A stretch of DNA of 64,000 nt from Acinetobacter sp. ANC 4178 (GCF_004331175.1 NZ_SJOD01000001.1:434001-498000), one strand, 5' to 3'. Shown: positions 30,075 through 39,339, counted from the first letter of the stretch. Translations and numbers: made by a program. Notes: generated by a model not told the origin, from the sequence alone.

Positions 30075-30794
30075 CTATTCAGCTCGAACCAACTGCGGCT
30101 GTTCAAACTGTGCTGATGAGAGCTTTAAAGTATTTAAAGGAACTTTAAGTTCCCCCTTTTGAATTTTCACAGGCAAAGTATTTTGAACATCTACTGTGGC
30201 ATTTAAAGCCGTCTTGATCGGGACATTTAATTGTCCTTGTACGGGTATTTCGGTCTTTAATGTGGTATTTAAGGGAATATGTAGCTTCTCTTTCAGTACC
30301 GTTCGCACAGGCGCATCAAATTTTAAGTGTACATTTTGTTCTAATGGCACATTAATATGAATCGGTACATCTAAATTGATTGGAATTGAGCCTTTTAACG
30401 GCAGACTGATATTTTTCCCCATGACCACCACATTCACACGCGTATCGATGGGTAGATTTTGCTGTACCTTTAAGGTTTCCTGCACAGGAATCGTGGTTTT
30501 AATGGGGACTTGGCTGTCAAAATAAACTCGTGGAGTCAACGTTTGTGCTAAAGGAATGTCTAACTGTTCTTTAATTGGAATTTCAGCACGAATTTTCCCT
30601 AAGACATTCACATCCAAAGCATCGTGTATTTTAACTTTGGCTTGTAGTGGCTCTTGCAGATCAATATTCACATCTTGATTGTTCAGCGGAATATAAATAT
30701 TGAAATGTTGAAAGACCCAAATTGCGAGTAAGACACCGCTGAGGGTTGCTAAGCCCAAAAATGCCATACCAGCAAGCACTCTTTTTATTTGCAA
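30075..30794 (-). CDS. membrane-anchored beta-repeat protein B, function unknown
   Basis: A 239-residue protein with an N-terminal membrane segment (about residues 8-28) and a periplasmic part almost entirely of short beta strands. Units such as AEIPIKEQLDIPLAQTL, SLPLKGSIPINLDVPI, EKLHIPLNTTLKTEIPV and QLNVPIKTALNATVDV recur about every 20-25 residues, each with an I/L-P-I/L step. It shares LPLKG and the general pattern with its downstream neighbour, so they form a paralogous pair. The function is unknown. A GATCAA-N3-TTGATC palindrome lies 80 bp upstream of the start. First gene of a two-gene operon. Confidence 0.8.
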   Translation of the reverse strand: MQIKRVLAGMAFLGLATLSGVLLAIWVFQHFNIYIPLNNQDVNIDLQEPLQAKVKIHDALDVNVLGKIRAEIPIKEQLDIPLAQTLTPRVYFDSQVPIKTTIPVQETLKVQQNLPIDTRVNVVVMGKNISLPLKGSIPINLDVPIHINVPLEQNVHLKFDAPVRTVLKEKLHIPLNTTLKTEIPVQGQLNVPIKTALNATVDVQNTLPVKIQKGELKVPLNTLKLSSAQFEQPQLVRAE

Positions 30795-30873
30795 TGACTT
30801 AATCCTTTAAGTTCGTTTTTTAATGGACCCAATTCATTTGAGTCACGCTGTAGATCATCACTTTACTTCGCTC

Positions 30874-30890
30874 AGATCAAGCGTTGATCA
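30874..30890. promoter_or_regulatory. palindrome upstream of the repeat-protein operon
   Basis: GATCAA-gcg-TTGATC at 30875-30889 is a perfect 6+6 inverted repeat with a 3-bp spacer, about 80 bp upstream of the 30794 start. It has the size of a dimeric regulator site. The binding protein is unknown. Confidence 0.45.
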
Positions 30891-31044
30891 CATCTATTTT
30901 GATATAGCAAATCAGCACCAGCATAGTGCAATAAATTTAATACTACTCATTTTGTCGGAATTATGACATTGACCCGATTTGAATGCATATGGTTATTTAG
31001 GTCAACTGAAAGCACTTTATTTGGAGACTTAATCATTTTAAAGA

Positions 31045-31078
31045 CAAAAAAAGAGCTTCATTACTGAAGCTCTTTTTC
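31045..31078 (-). terminator. rho-independent terminator of the GAPDH gene
   Basis: A perfect 11-bp stem (aaagagcttca, 31050-31060, with tgaagctcttt, 31065-31075), a 4-nt loop and T-runs on both strands. Confidence 0.93.
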
Positions 31079-31091
31079 TTAACCGAACAAA

Positions 31092-32549
31092 TTATGCATT
31101 TGTTTCAGCAGGAACTTTTGGATAGCTTACGCCGCCCATTTGTTCAGCAATACGTAATACTTGGCAGCTATAACCAACTTCATTGTCATACCATACATAT
31201 GCAGTTAAGCGGTTGCCTGAAGTGATTGTTGCTTGCGCGTCAAATACACCTGCAGTACGCGAACCAATGAAGTCAGAAGATACAACTTCAGTTGAGTTGG
31301 TATAACCAATCTGACCTTGAAGGCTAGAGCTGATTGAGATTTTACGAATGTATTCATTCACTTCATCACGATCAACTTCTTTATCTAAAGTTAAGTTCAA
31401 AATCGCAAGTGAAACGTTTGGTGTTGGAACACGTACAGAGTTACCTGTAAGTTTACCTTGAAGTGCTGGAAGTGCTTTAGCAACCGCTTTAGCCGCACCA
31501 GTTTCAGTAATTACCATGTTCAAAGTAGCAGCACGACCACGACGATCCGCTTTATGGTAGTTGTCGATTAAGTTCTGGTCGTTTGTGAACGAGTGAACTG
31601 TTTCAACATGACCATTTAACACTGTGTATTTGTCATGTAATACTTTCAATGTTGGTGTGATTGCATTGGTTGTACAGCTTGCAGCAGAAATGATTTGATC
31701 TTCATCAAGAATGTCTGCTTGGTTAACACCGAACACCACATTTTTCATGTCACCTTTACCAGGTGCAGTTAAAATTACGCGTGCAGCGCCTGGGCACTTA
31801 AGGTGTTGAGCAAGACCTTCTGAATCACGCCATTTACCCGTGTTGTCAATCACCAACGCATTGCTAATACCATAATCGGTATAATCAACTTCCGTTGGAT
31901 TAGACGCATAGATCACTTTGATGAATTGTCCGTTTGCAATGATTGCTTCGTTTTCTTCATCTACAGAAATCGTACCAGAGAATGGACCATGAATTGAGTC
32001 ACGGCGTAATAAAGACGCACGTTTCTCTAAATCACCATCAGATGACTTACGAACCACAATCGCTTTAAGGTTTAAACCACGACCAAGACCAGATTGACCA
32101 ATCATTAAACGTGCAAGAATACGACCAATACGACCAAAACCGTAAAGGACAACGTCACGGCCTTCTACTGAAGTCGCACGACCTTCTACAGACTTAACAG
32201 CTGCTGCAACAAATGCATCAACATCGCCACCTTGCTCTTTGTATTCAACAGCAAGTTTACCTAGATCAATTTCAGCAGTACCGATATTCTGGATTTTTGC
32301 CAATGCTTGAAGAATTGGGAAAGTATTTACGACTGAAAGCTCTACATCCATCATACGAGTACGACGGTGCGCTTTCAAAATCTGAATAACAGAACGGTTA
32401 ACTAAAGAACGACCATAAACTGAAGTTACGATATTTTGCTCACGGTAAAGTTTACCGATTAAAGCAATCATTTGTTCCGCGATTTCTTCACGGTTTTTCC
32501 AGCGACCTTGGTGCTCTGCATGTAGGGCGATAATAGTCTCTTTGCTCAC
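31092..32549 (-). CDS. glyceraldehyde-3-phosphate dehydrogenase, long form
   Basis: A 485-residue GAPDH. The catalytic domains start at about residue 130 (VVLYGFGRIGRILAR, NAD-binding) and include the active-site SCTTNAITPTLKVL with the nucleophilic Cys, VHSFTNDQN, and WYDNEVGYSCQVLR near the C-terminus. Before them is an additional domain of about 125 mainly helical residues. Enzymes of this long type are known in Pseudomonas (for example PA3001) and are thought to work mainly in gluconeogenesis, since these organisms do not use the complete Embden-Meyerhof route; that role is inferred here. The start is GTG 32549 with agagga upstream. Confidence 0.93.
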   Translation of the reverse strand: MSKETIIALHAEHQGRWKNREEIAEQMIALIGKLYREQNIVTSVYGRSLVNRSVIQILKAHRRTRMMDVELSVVNTFPILQALAKIQNIGTAEIDLGKLAVEYKEQGGDVDAFVAAAVKSVEGRATSVEGRDVVLYGFGRIGRILARLMIGQSGLGRGLNLKAIVVRKSSDGDLEKRASLLRRDSIHGPFSGTISVDEENEAIIANGQFIKVIYASNPTEVDYTDYGISNALVIDNTGKWRDSEGLAQHLKCPGAARVILTAPGKGDMKNVVFGVNQADILDEDQIISAASCTTNAITPTLKVLHDKYTVLNGHVETVHSFTNDQNLIDNYHKADRRGRAATLNMVITETGAAKAVAKALPALQGKLTGNSVRVPTPNVSLAILNLTLDKEVDRDEVNEYIRKISISSSLQGQIGYTNSTEVVSSDFIGSRTAGVFDAQATITSGNRLTAYVWYDNEVGYSCQVLRIAEQMGGVSYPKVPAETNA

Positions 32550-32770
32550 AGATACGTCCTCTAATTAAATTGTATATCTAGGCATAAATTTCAAAACGCG
32601 ACAATTGTAAAGGAATTGTCAGCAAGATTGAATCAAAAGCTGGTGTAGCCGCTGCTATTTTCCTACATATTCATTATAAATTTACAAAATAGTTGTAATT
32701 TTTGATGTGATTTTACTTAAGTCGCTAAATTTAAGAAAAATTGACACAAATAAAAAAAGAGAAGGAACAG

Positions 32771-32821
32771 AAAAAACTAGGCATTTCCCCGACGAAAGCA
32801 CATCAGGCACAGCTAGTTTTT
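32771..32821 (-). terminator. terminator candidate of the RarD-like gene
   Basis: aaaaactag and ctagttttt (32771-32780 and 32813-32821) form a stem around a 32-nt, partly structured loop; on the minus strand a T-run follows. It begins 4 bp past the stop of the next gene. Confidence 0.55.
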
Positions 32822-32825
32822 AGGA

Positions 32826-33755
32826 TTAATCCTTTATACGTGCATCCGCATTTTCAATATTACGTCCGAGATTTTGCTTGAGACGCTGCTGCTTGTACAA
32901 ATGTAAGCACCCTTCAATCACCAAGACCAATACAGCGCACCAAATTGGGATATAAGTCATCCATTCTTCTGGGGCAACTTGCTCACCCAAAGCAATGGAT
33001 GCAGCGGCCAACAGCACAGGCTCTAAGTAACTAAGCAGACCAAATAAAACAAAAGGCAGAAAACGGCTTGCCAGAATATAACTTCCCAAGCCAAGCGCAC
33101 TTAAAAAACCTAAACCCATAATTGCCCAGATTAAATGAGGATAGTGTTCAACAACGCTTAAAGCCCCCACATCGGACAATAGATAAAAAGCGATGGGGAG
33201 AATTAAAAATAAATCCCACCAAAAACCACCTAAGTGGTCTGATTTGAATAATCGGCGTAAATAAAAATATAAAGGATATGCCAAAGCAACATACAGAGTT
33301 TCCCAAGCAATACTACCTATGCGCCAAATCTCATGTATAACGCCTAATGCTGCCAAAATGACAGCAAATAACTGCCAACGGGAAAGTTTCTCTTTATGCA
33401 ATACACAACCAATCAGCACCATAACCAAAGGCAATAAAAAATATCCTAAAGATACTTCTAAACCACGCCCATTGATTGGCCCCCAAAGGAATAACCATAA
33501 CTGTGATGTACACAATAAAGAGCTAATGAATAACCAAAGCAGATAAATTGGATTTTGAAGTACTTTTTTGAATAATTCAGCAATCAGTTTCAGCTCGCCT
33601 GACCACCACATAAAGAGGGTTAAAAAAGGCAAAGTCGACAACATACGCCAAGCAAAAGTCTGTTCGCTATCTAAGGGTTTTAAAAATTCTGTATAGCCGT
33701 AAAGCACGCCAAAAGTCACGGATGCCAATACCGACAGCGCTACGCCTTTATACAT
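32826..33755 (-). CDS. rarD: EamA/RarD-family transporter
   Basis: A 309-residue protein with about ten membrane segments in two EamA halves. Similarity to E. coli RarD is visible in WLFLWGPINGRGLEVSLGYFLLPL and in the following SRWQLFAVILAALGV. RarD was linked to chloramphenicol resistance, but its transported compound is unknown. The start is most likely ATG 33755; a TTG at 33767 would add four residues. It is a single gene on the minus strand between the GAPDH gene and the lipocalin gene. Confidence 0.85.
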   Translation of the reverse strand: MYKGVALSVLASVTFGVLYGYTEFLKPLDSEQTFAWRMLSTLPFLTLFMWWSGELKLIAELFKKVLQNPIYLLWLFISSLLCTSQLWLFLWGPINGRGLEVSLGYFLLPLVMVLIGCVLHKEKLSRWQLFAVILAALGVIHEIWRIGSIAWETLYVALAYPLYFYLRRLFKSDHLGGFWWDLFLILPIAFYLLSDVGALSVVEHYPHLIWAIMGLGFLSALGLGSYILASRFLPFVLFGLLSYLEPVLLAAASIALGEQVAPEEWMTYIPIWCAVLVLVIEGCLHLYKQQRLKQNLGRNIENADARIKD

Positions 33756-33896
33756 TTTTTCACCCAAACTATTTGCTGGGCTTAGTATAGCGATAAGTTA
33801 AATAAAATACGTCATGATTAAAATAACTTTCACACAAGTCATAGCTTTAAGTTTTGTCGAATCGTTGATCCTTAAAACCTGCTTTAAGCCTTAAAA

Positions 33897-34493
33897 TTAT
33901 TCTGGTTTGACTTTACTGTGCGTAGTTCGGATTAAATCACTCAAATCATAGCCCAGTGTTTTGGCATATTCTAAATATTCATTAATGACTTCAGGTTTCA
34001 CTTCTGGTGTCCGTGACAGTACCCACATGTATTTTCGGCGTGGCTCACCGACTAAAACAGTTTGATAGTCATCATCCAGTTTTAAAATCCAATAATCCCC
34101 TCGTGCAACAGGAATCCAACGTGCTACTTCTGGGAGGAAACTAACCTGTAGCTTAGAATTAAACGGTGGATTCTTAACAAAAGCCTCGCCTATCGCCTGC
34201 TGTAAGATGCCATCTTTGGAATAACACCGATTATCAACACTCACGTTCCCATTTTCATTTAGGGTATAGATTGCAGAAACATCTCTTGCACACTTATTTT
34301 GAAAAAACATAGGTTTACGTGCAACCTCATACCACACACCTAAATAACGATCCAATTCAACTTTTTCTACCACTGGCATGGGTTTAGTTTGCGCATAAGC
34401 CAAAGTCGCCGCGCCCAACCCGACCAAAATCGCTCCCCCAATAACAATTTTTGTAATCTGCCAACTTGCTTTAGGAATATTATTTTTACGCAT
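33897..34493 (-). CDS. lipocalin family protein (Blc-like) without lipobox
   Basis: From ATG 34493 (agga upstream) this is a 198-residue protein. The lipocalin signature GVWYEVARKP is at about residues 52-61, and the C-terminal block GEPRRKYMWVLSRTP is also typical of bacterial Blc. E. coli Blc is an outer-membrane lipoprotein. Here the N-terminus has a signal-like hydrophobic stretch (IVIGGAILVGLGAATLAYA) followed by QTKP and no Cys, so it is either a soluble periplasmic protein or is anchored by that segment. Two cysteines in the barrel (NKCARD and NRCYSK) may form a disulfide. Blc binds lysophospholipids; the ligand here is inferred. Confidence 0.9.
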   Translation of the reverse strand: MRKNNIPKASWQITKIVIGGAILVGLGAATLAYAQTKPMPVVEKVELDRYLGVWYEVARKPMFFQNKCARDVSAIYTLNENGNVSVDNRCYSKDGILQQAIGEAFVKNPPFNSKLQVSFLPEVARWIPVARGDYWILKLDDDYQTVLVGEPRRKYMWVLSRTPEVKPEVINEYLEYAKTLGYDLSDLIRTTHSKVKPE

Positions 34494-34521
34494 AACTACA
34501 TCCTTTAAAAAGATTGATTTA

Positions 34522-34565
34522 GTCAAAGCCCAAATTTAATTTCTTAAAAAATAACGGGCTTTGAC
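34522..34565. repeat. 10-bp perfect inverted repeat between uvrB and the lipocalin gene
   Basis: gtcaaagccc (34522-34531) and gggctttgac (34556-34565) are exact reverse complements around a 24-bp AT-rich spacer. It may be a long-loop terminator for uvrB or an operator; no standard T-run follows. Confidence 0.5.
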
Positions 34566-34616
34566 TCAACACACTGTAGCGTTATGTAATGATTTCGAAG
34601 CGAAAAGTGTGTGAAC

Positions 34617-36680
34617 TCATCGCAACAATTGGGCTTTAAGGCGCACAATTTCATCTCGCAAACGCGCTGCTTGTTCAAACTGTAACTCTTTCGATGCTTT
34701 TAACATCTCTTTTTCCAGCTTAGCCATGTGTTTACTAAACAACTTCGGATTCGACAAAATATGCTGTTCATCCGCAGACAAGGCTTGAGCCTGATCTGTA
34801 ATCTTGGCATCAATCTGATCATCATTGAGTACTTCACCTGTGTCAATTTCCTTGACAACCTGACGTACAGCGCTGCGCGGAGTAATGCCATGTTCCAAAT
34901 TAAATTCAATTTGTTTGGCACGGCGACGGTCGGTTTCATCAATCGCCTTTTGCATAGAGTCGGTTATACGATCGGCATACAGAATCGCTTTACCTTTTAA
35001 ATTACGTGCAGCACGACCAATGGTTTGAATTAAAGAACGTTCTGAACGTAAAAAGCCTTCTTTATCAGCATCCAAAATCGCCACCAAAGACACTTCAGGC
35101 ATATCTAAGCCTTCACGTAACAAGTTAATACCCACCAAGACATCATGGATACCAGAACGTAATTCGTGAATAATTTTCACTCGCTCAACCGTATCAATAT
35201 CTGAATGTAAATATGCGACTTTCACACCATATTCTTTTAAATATGAGGTCAAATCTTCTGCCATACGCTTGGTTAAGGTTGTAATCAACACGCGTTCATT
35301 GAGTTCTTTACGAATATTAATTTCCGACAGTACATCATCGACTTGAGTTAATACTGGACGGATTTCGATTTCAGGATCAACCAATCCTGTCGGTCGTACC
35401 ACCTGTTCAACCACTTGTTCCGATTTCTCCAATTCATACTTTGCTGGAGTTGCACTCACATAAATGGTACTCGGAACAATACGCTCCCATTCCTCAAATT
35501 TCATTGGACGGTTATCTAGCGCACTTGGCAAACGAAAACCATAATTCACCAGATTTTCTTTACGCGAGCGGTCACCTTTATACATGGCGCCAATCTGCGG
35601 CACCGTCACATGCGATTCATCAATAATTAATAAGGCATCATCAGGGATATAATCAAACAAGGTAGGCGGTGCTTCCCCTGATGGCCGTCCAGATAAATGA
35701 CGTGAATAGTTTTCAATACCATTGGTATAACCCAACTGCTGCATCATTTCCAAATCATAACGGGTACGTTGTTCAATTCGCTGCGCTTCCAGCAATTTGT
35801 CGTGTTCACGGAAAAACACCAATCGCTCTTTCAGTTCTTCACGAATAGTGCCAATCGCACGTTCAAGATTATCTTTGGGTGTTACATAATGGCTTTTTGG
35901 ATAAATGGTGACTCGCGGGACTTTTCTAATCATTTTCCCTGTTAATGGATCAAACCAACGGATCGAATCGACCTCATCATCAAACAGTTCAATTCGAATC
36001 GCATGTTGATCCGATTCAGCAGGAAAAATATCAATGATTTCACCACGGATACGATAGGTCGCACGTAAAAATTCTAATTCGTTACGGCTATATTGCATTT
36101 CAACCAGACGACGAATGATCTCATCTCGGTTCATTCGATCGCCCTGTACAATATGCAACAACATACTCATATAGGCATTCGGATCGCCCAAACCATAAAT
36201 AGCAGAAACCGAAGCTACAATAATGGCATCCCGACGTTCCAACAAAGCCCGCGTTGCAGACAAACGCATCTGATCAATATGATCATTAATTGCTGAATCT
36301 TTTTCAATAAATGTATCAGAAGAAGGGACATAAGCTTCTGGTTGGTAGTAATCGTAATAACTGACGAAATACTCAACCGCATTGTTCGGGAAAAATGCTT
36401 TAAATTCACCATAAAGCTGGGCTGCAAGTGTCTTGTTATGCGCCATGATAATGGTGGGCCGTTGTGTCTGAGCGATCACATTCGCCATGGTGTAGGTCTT
36501 ACCAGACCCCGTCACCCCAAGTAACAATTGATTGCGATAACCTTGCTCCACACCATGTACCAGTTTTTCAATCGCCTGCGGCTGATCCCCAGCAGGTTGA
36601 AACTGAGTCACCAAATCAAAAGGTTGTGGGTTATCTTGCACAGGTTTTTGACGCTCTTGCATGGTTTCCATCTTCGGCAC
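34617..36680 (-). CDS. uvrB: excinuclease ABC subunit B
   Basis: UvrB is the damage-verification helicase of nucleotide excision repair, acting with UvrA and UvrC. The 687-residue protein has Walker A GVTGSGKT (about residue 56), the beta-hairpin region after [21 protein letters not shown], the helicase motif QTIGRAARN, and a C-terminal UVR domain (residues about 645-682; [20 protein letters not shown]) that contacts UvrC. In-frame starts are GTG 36680, ATG 36671 and ATG 36662; the most upstream is used here, but a start at 36662 is equally plausible because the first 15 residues are not conserved. Confidence 0.96.
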   Translation of the reverse strand: MPKMETMQERQKPVQDNPQPFDLVTQFQPAGDQPQAIEKLVHGVEQGYRNQLLLGVTGSGKTYTMANVIAQTQRPTIIMAHNKTLAAQLYGEFKAFFPNNAVEYFVSYYDYYQPEAYVPSSDTFIEKDSAINDHIDQMRLSATRALLERRDAIIVASVSAIYGLGDPNAYMSMLLHIVQGDRMNRDEIIRRLVEMQYSRNELEFLRATYRIRGEIIDIFPAESDQHAIRIELFDDEVDSIRWFDPLTGKMIRKVPRVTIYPKSHYVTPKDNLERAIGTIREELKERLVFFREHDKLLEAQRIEQRTRYDLEMMQQLGYTNGIENYSRHLSGRPSGEAPPTLFDYIPDDALLIIDESHVTVPQIGAMYKGDRSRKENLVNYGFRLPSALDNRPMKFEEWERIVPSTIYVSATPAKYELEKSEQVVEQVVRPTGLVDPEIEIRPVLTQVDDVLSEINIRKELNERVLITTLTKRMAEDLTSYLKEYGVKVAYLHSDIDTVERVKIIHELRSGIHDVLVGINLLREGLDMPEVSLVAILDADKEGFLRSERSLIQTIGRAARNLKGKAILYADRITDSMQKAIDETDRRRAKQIEFNLEHGITPRSAVRQVVKEIDTGEVLNDDQIDAKITDQAQALSADEQHILSNPKLFSKHMAKLEKEMLKASKELQFEQAARLRDEIVRLKAQLLR

Positions 36681-36883
36681 ACTTATGACTTAACATAGTA
36701 TGGGGGCTGTTGAGCAACATGCAATAAGCATTGTTGGACTTTTACATGAAGCAGACTGAATATTTAACGTCTCGCTTAAATGAACCCTACAAATAATCTG
36801 TTTAAAAAAGCATAGCCTGCTACTTGACCCATGCCCTATTCAGTTGCAACATGAATGAATAATGATGATTAGATAAAATACTT

Positions 36884-37675
36884 ATGCGCTACCATTACCA
36901 CGATGAAACAATAGTCAAAAGTTTACCTGAAGATACCATTTTTGTTTTTGGCAGTAATATGGCGGGTACGCATGCGGGTGGTGCTGCCAAAATCGCTTTA
37001 TTACATTTTGGTGCCATGAAAGGTGCAGGACGTGGCTGGGCAGGTCAAAGCTATGCCATTCCCACCATGAATGAGCATTTACAACAAATGCCACTTTCAC
37101 AAATTCAACATTATATTGATGATTTTAAAATTTATACCCAGCATCATCCTAAAACCAAATACTTCATTACTTCAGTCGGTTGTGGTGTTGCTGGTTACAA
37201 AGTTGAAGAAATCGCACCGATGTTTAAAGGCATTTCTCATAATGTCATTTTCCCTGTCTCATTCCGTCCTTTTGTGGAACAAACCTTACCTAAATTACGT
37301 CAAGCATTCTTAAAAGCCGTCTTGCAAGACCAAGTCATTTTCCCAAGTGAACCCCTTGATCAAGTGATTGAACAGCTCCCTTTGGCAGACAATGAAAAAA
37401 GTCTGGCACAAATTATTTTGAATACTCCAATGTATCCAACTGATAGTAACGGACGAGATCGTATTTTTGAAATTGAAGATATTTTGCACAACCTAGATGA
37501 AAAAGAATTTCGTATCGACTCCCCTTTAGAAAGCCGTATGGTTATTGGCGGTGTCGTGCTTGCATTACTTGAGCTTTACAACATCAATGAACAAGATTTC
37601 CTCGATGTTTGGAATCATCAACGCGAAATAACCGCCCCCAAACCAGAAAACAAAGCCCGAAAATCCGCTCACTAA
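36884..37675 (+). CDS. macrodomain-like protein (A1S_2505-type) with extra C-terminal domain
   Basis: A 263-residue protein. Residues about 18-130 have FVFGSNMAGTHAGGAAKIAL, then GAMKGAGRGWAGQSYAIPT and FITSVGCGVAGYKVEEIAPMF, a pattern seen in many phage and bacterial proteins and close to the ADP-ribose-binding macrodomain (Gly-rich loops GxHxGGAA and GCGxAGY). I recall it as the A1S_2505 family, annotated as phage non-structural. Residues about 150-250 form a second, helical region (SLAQIILNTPMYPTDSNGRD) of unknown type. Function is unknown; removing or binding ADP-ribose is only a guess. The flanking genes are not phage genes. Confidence 0.8.
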   Translation: MRYHYHDETIVKSLPEDTIFVFGSNMAGTHAGGAAKIALLHFGAMKGAGRGWAGQSYAIPTMNEHLQQMPLSQIQHYIDDFKIYTQHHPKTKYFITSVGCGVAGYKVEEIAPMFKGISHNVIFPVSFRPFVEQTLPKLRQAFLKAVLQDQVIFPSEPLDQVIEQLPLADNEKSLAQIILNTPMYPTDSNGRDRIFEIEDILHNLDEKEFRIDSPLESRMVIGGVVLALLELYNINEQDFLDVWNHQREITAPKPENKARKSAH

Positions 37676-37690
37676 TTCAGCACCATCAAC

Positions 37691-37732
37691 ATGGGGCTGC
37701 GCTGAAAATAAAGTTCAGACAACCCCATTTTA
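37691..37732 (+). terminator. terminator candidate
   Basis: atgggg/ccccat (37691-37696 and 37723-37728) with an inner ctgaa/ttcag stem is followed by ttttat. The stem has an internal loop. Confidence 0.6.
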
Positions 37733-37855
37733 TGGCAATTTTAATGCCAAAATCATCACAAAATACGATTTAAGGCTTTTATTAATCACATGATTTAAAA
37801 ATGAAAAAATTATCCCTATACTAAGCTCAACTTAAATAATAAATATGAGCAATTC

Positions 37856-39298
37856 ATGGAATTACTCGATTCCTCAATTTTTGAATTATCCCCCATCGCC
37901 ATGTGGCTAGAAGACTTTAGCGAGGTCAGAAAACAATTTGATCTTTGGCGAACGCAAGGCATCCAAGACCTCCAACAATTTTTACTCGAAGATGAATCAC
38001 GCGTTTTAGAGTGCGCACGTAAAATTAAGATTCTGAAAGTCAATGCAAAAACTTTGGCGCTATTTCAAGCCCATGACTTAACGCACTTACAACAAAATCT
38101 GGATCTTATATTTAAGCAAGATATGGCCAAAACCCATATTCAAGAACTCCTGAGTTTATGGGACGGACAGACTGAATTTATCAGTAGTACAGTCAATTAC
38201 ACCATTTCAGGACAACGCTTAGATATTCAACTACGCGGTACAGTGATTCCAGGCCATGAACATGATTTATCCCTGTTATTAATCACCACTGAAGATATCA
38301 CCCCATATAAAACCGCCTGTCGATTAGAAGAAAAAAATCGATTACTGGCTGAATCAAGATTTAAGTATTCTCCCACGTCTTTGTGGGTCGAAGACTTTAG
38401 CCGAATCAAATATCGGCTTGATCAATTGAGAAACATGGGCATTCAAGACTTTCAAACCTTCTTGGATGTACATCATGATTTTATTCTGCAATGTATTCAG
38501 GACATTATTATCATTGATGTTAACCAAGCAACGCTTGATTTATTTGGCGCGGCCGACAAAGACATTTTGTTTAAAAGTACCCATAAAATTTTTGCGAAAG
38601 AAATGGTGCAAACCTTTCGAGAGCAATTGATTGAATTATGGAATGGTAATATTCATCATCAACGGGAAGCCGTGAATTATGCCCTTGATGGCAGTATCCG
38701 ACATGTCTTACTACAATTTACCGTTTTTCCTGACTACAAAGATGATTGGAGCATGGTGCAGGTTGCACTGACCGATATTACAGCACGAAAAAAAGCTGAA
38801 AATTATCTGGAATATTTAGGCAAACATGATGTCTTGACCAAACTCTACAACCGCTCATTTTATACCGAAGAAATGAACCGTTTAGAACGCAGTCCCATAC
38901 GCCCTGCCTCGTGTATTTTTCTGGACATGAATGGCTTAAAAGAAGTCAACGACAGCTTAGGACATGATGTTGGTGATGGACTGCTTCGGCGCATGGGCGG
39001 AATATTAAATCAACTCATTCAAAACACCTTATATTCCGCTTCCCGAATAGGTGGTGATGAATTAGTGGTGCTTTTACCAGGTGCAGATGAAGCCGCATTA
39101 CAAAACTGCCTGCAAAGTTTGCAAGAGCTGTTACATGTCGACAATCAATTTTATGCCAGTCAGCCGATTAGCCTCGCAATAGGTCATGCAACAGTCAAAG
39201 CACATGAACGTATTGAAGACATGCTTAAACGCGCAGATCAAATGATGTATCAGCACAAACAACACTATTATGAGGACAATGAACGTCGAGCACGTTAA
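37856..39298 (+). CDS. tandem-PAS diguanylate cyclase (GGDEL)
   Basis: A 480-residue signalling protein that likely makes cyclic di-GMP. Two PAS-like domains of about 150 residues repeat each other (WLEDFSEVRKQFD ... GIQDLQQFL and WVEDFSRIKYRLD ... GIQDFQTFL; later TVNYTISG and AVNYALDG), joined by a short coiled-coil-like linker. A GGDEF domain starts at about residue 318 (KHDVLTKLYNRSFY) and has the active-site loop GGDEL at 399-403 in place of GGDEF. An Asp/metal site FLDMNGLKEVNDSLGH is intact. There is no membrane segment, so it is cytoplasmic. The Phe-to-Leu change may or may not affect activity. The ATG at 37856 lies in an AT-rich leader. Confidence 0.9.
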   Translation: MELLDSSIFELSPIAMWLEDFSEVRKQFDLWRTQGIQDLQQFLLEDESRVLECARKIKILKVNAKTLALFQAHDLTHLQQNLDLIFKQDMAKTHIQELLSLWDGQTEFISSTVNYTISGQRLDIQLRGTVIPGHEHDLSLLLITTEDITPYKTACRLEEKNRLLAESRFKYSPTSLWVEDFSRIKYRLDQLRNMGIQDFQTFLDVHHDFILQCIQDIIIIDVNQATLDLFGAADKDILFKSTHKIFAKEMVQTFREQLIELWNGNIHHQREAVNYALDGSIRHVLLQFTVFPDYKDDWSMVQVALTDITARKKAENYLEYLGKHDVLTKLYNRSFYTEEMNRLERSPIRPASCIFLDMNGLKEVNDSLGHDVGDGLLRRMGGILNQLIQNTLYSASRIGGDELVVLLPGADEAALQNCLQSLQELLHVDNQFYASQPISLAIGHATVKAHERIEDMLKRADQMMYQHKQHYYEDNERRAR

Positions 39299-39305
39299 TT
39301 TCCCC

Positions 39306-39339
39306 ATAAAAAAAGAAGTGCATATGCACTTCTTTTTTT
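39306..39339. terminator. bidirectional terminator between convergent genes
   Basis: A perfect palindrome aaagaagtgca/tgcacttcttt with long A- and T-runs. It includes the stop codon of the small gene on the minus strand. Confidence 0.93.

Noticed and set aside
29870..30106. 78-residue minus-strand frame
   Set aside because: It overlaps the two repeat-protein genes in another frame and has no independent support.
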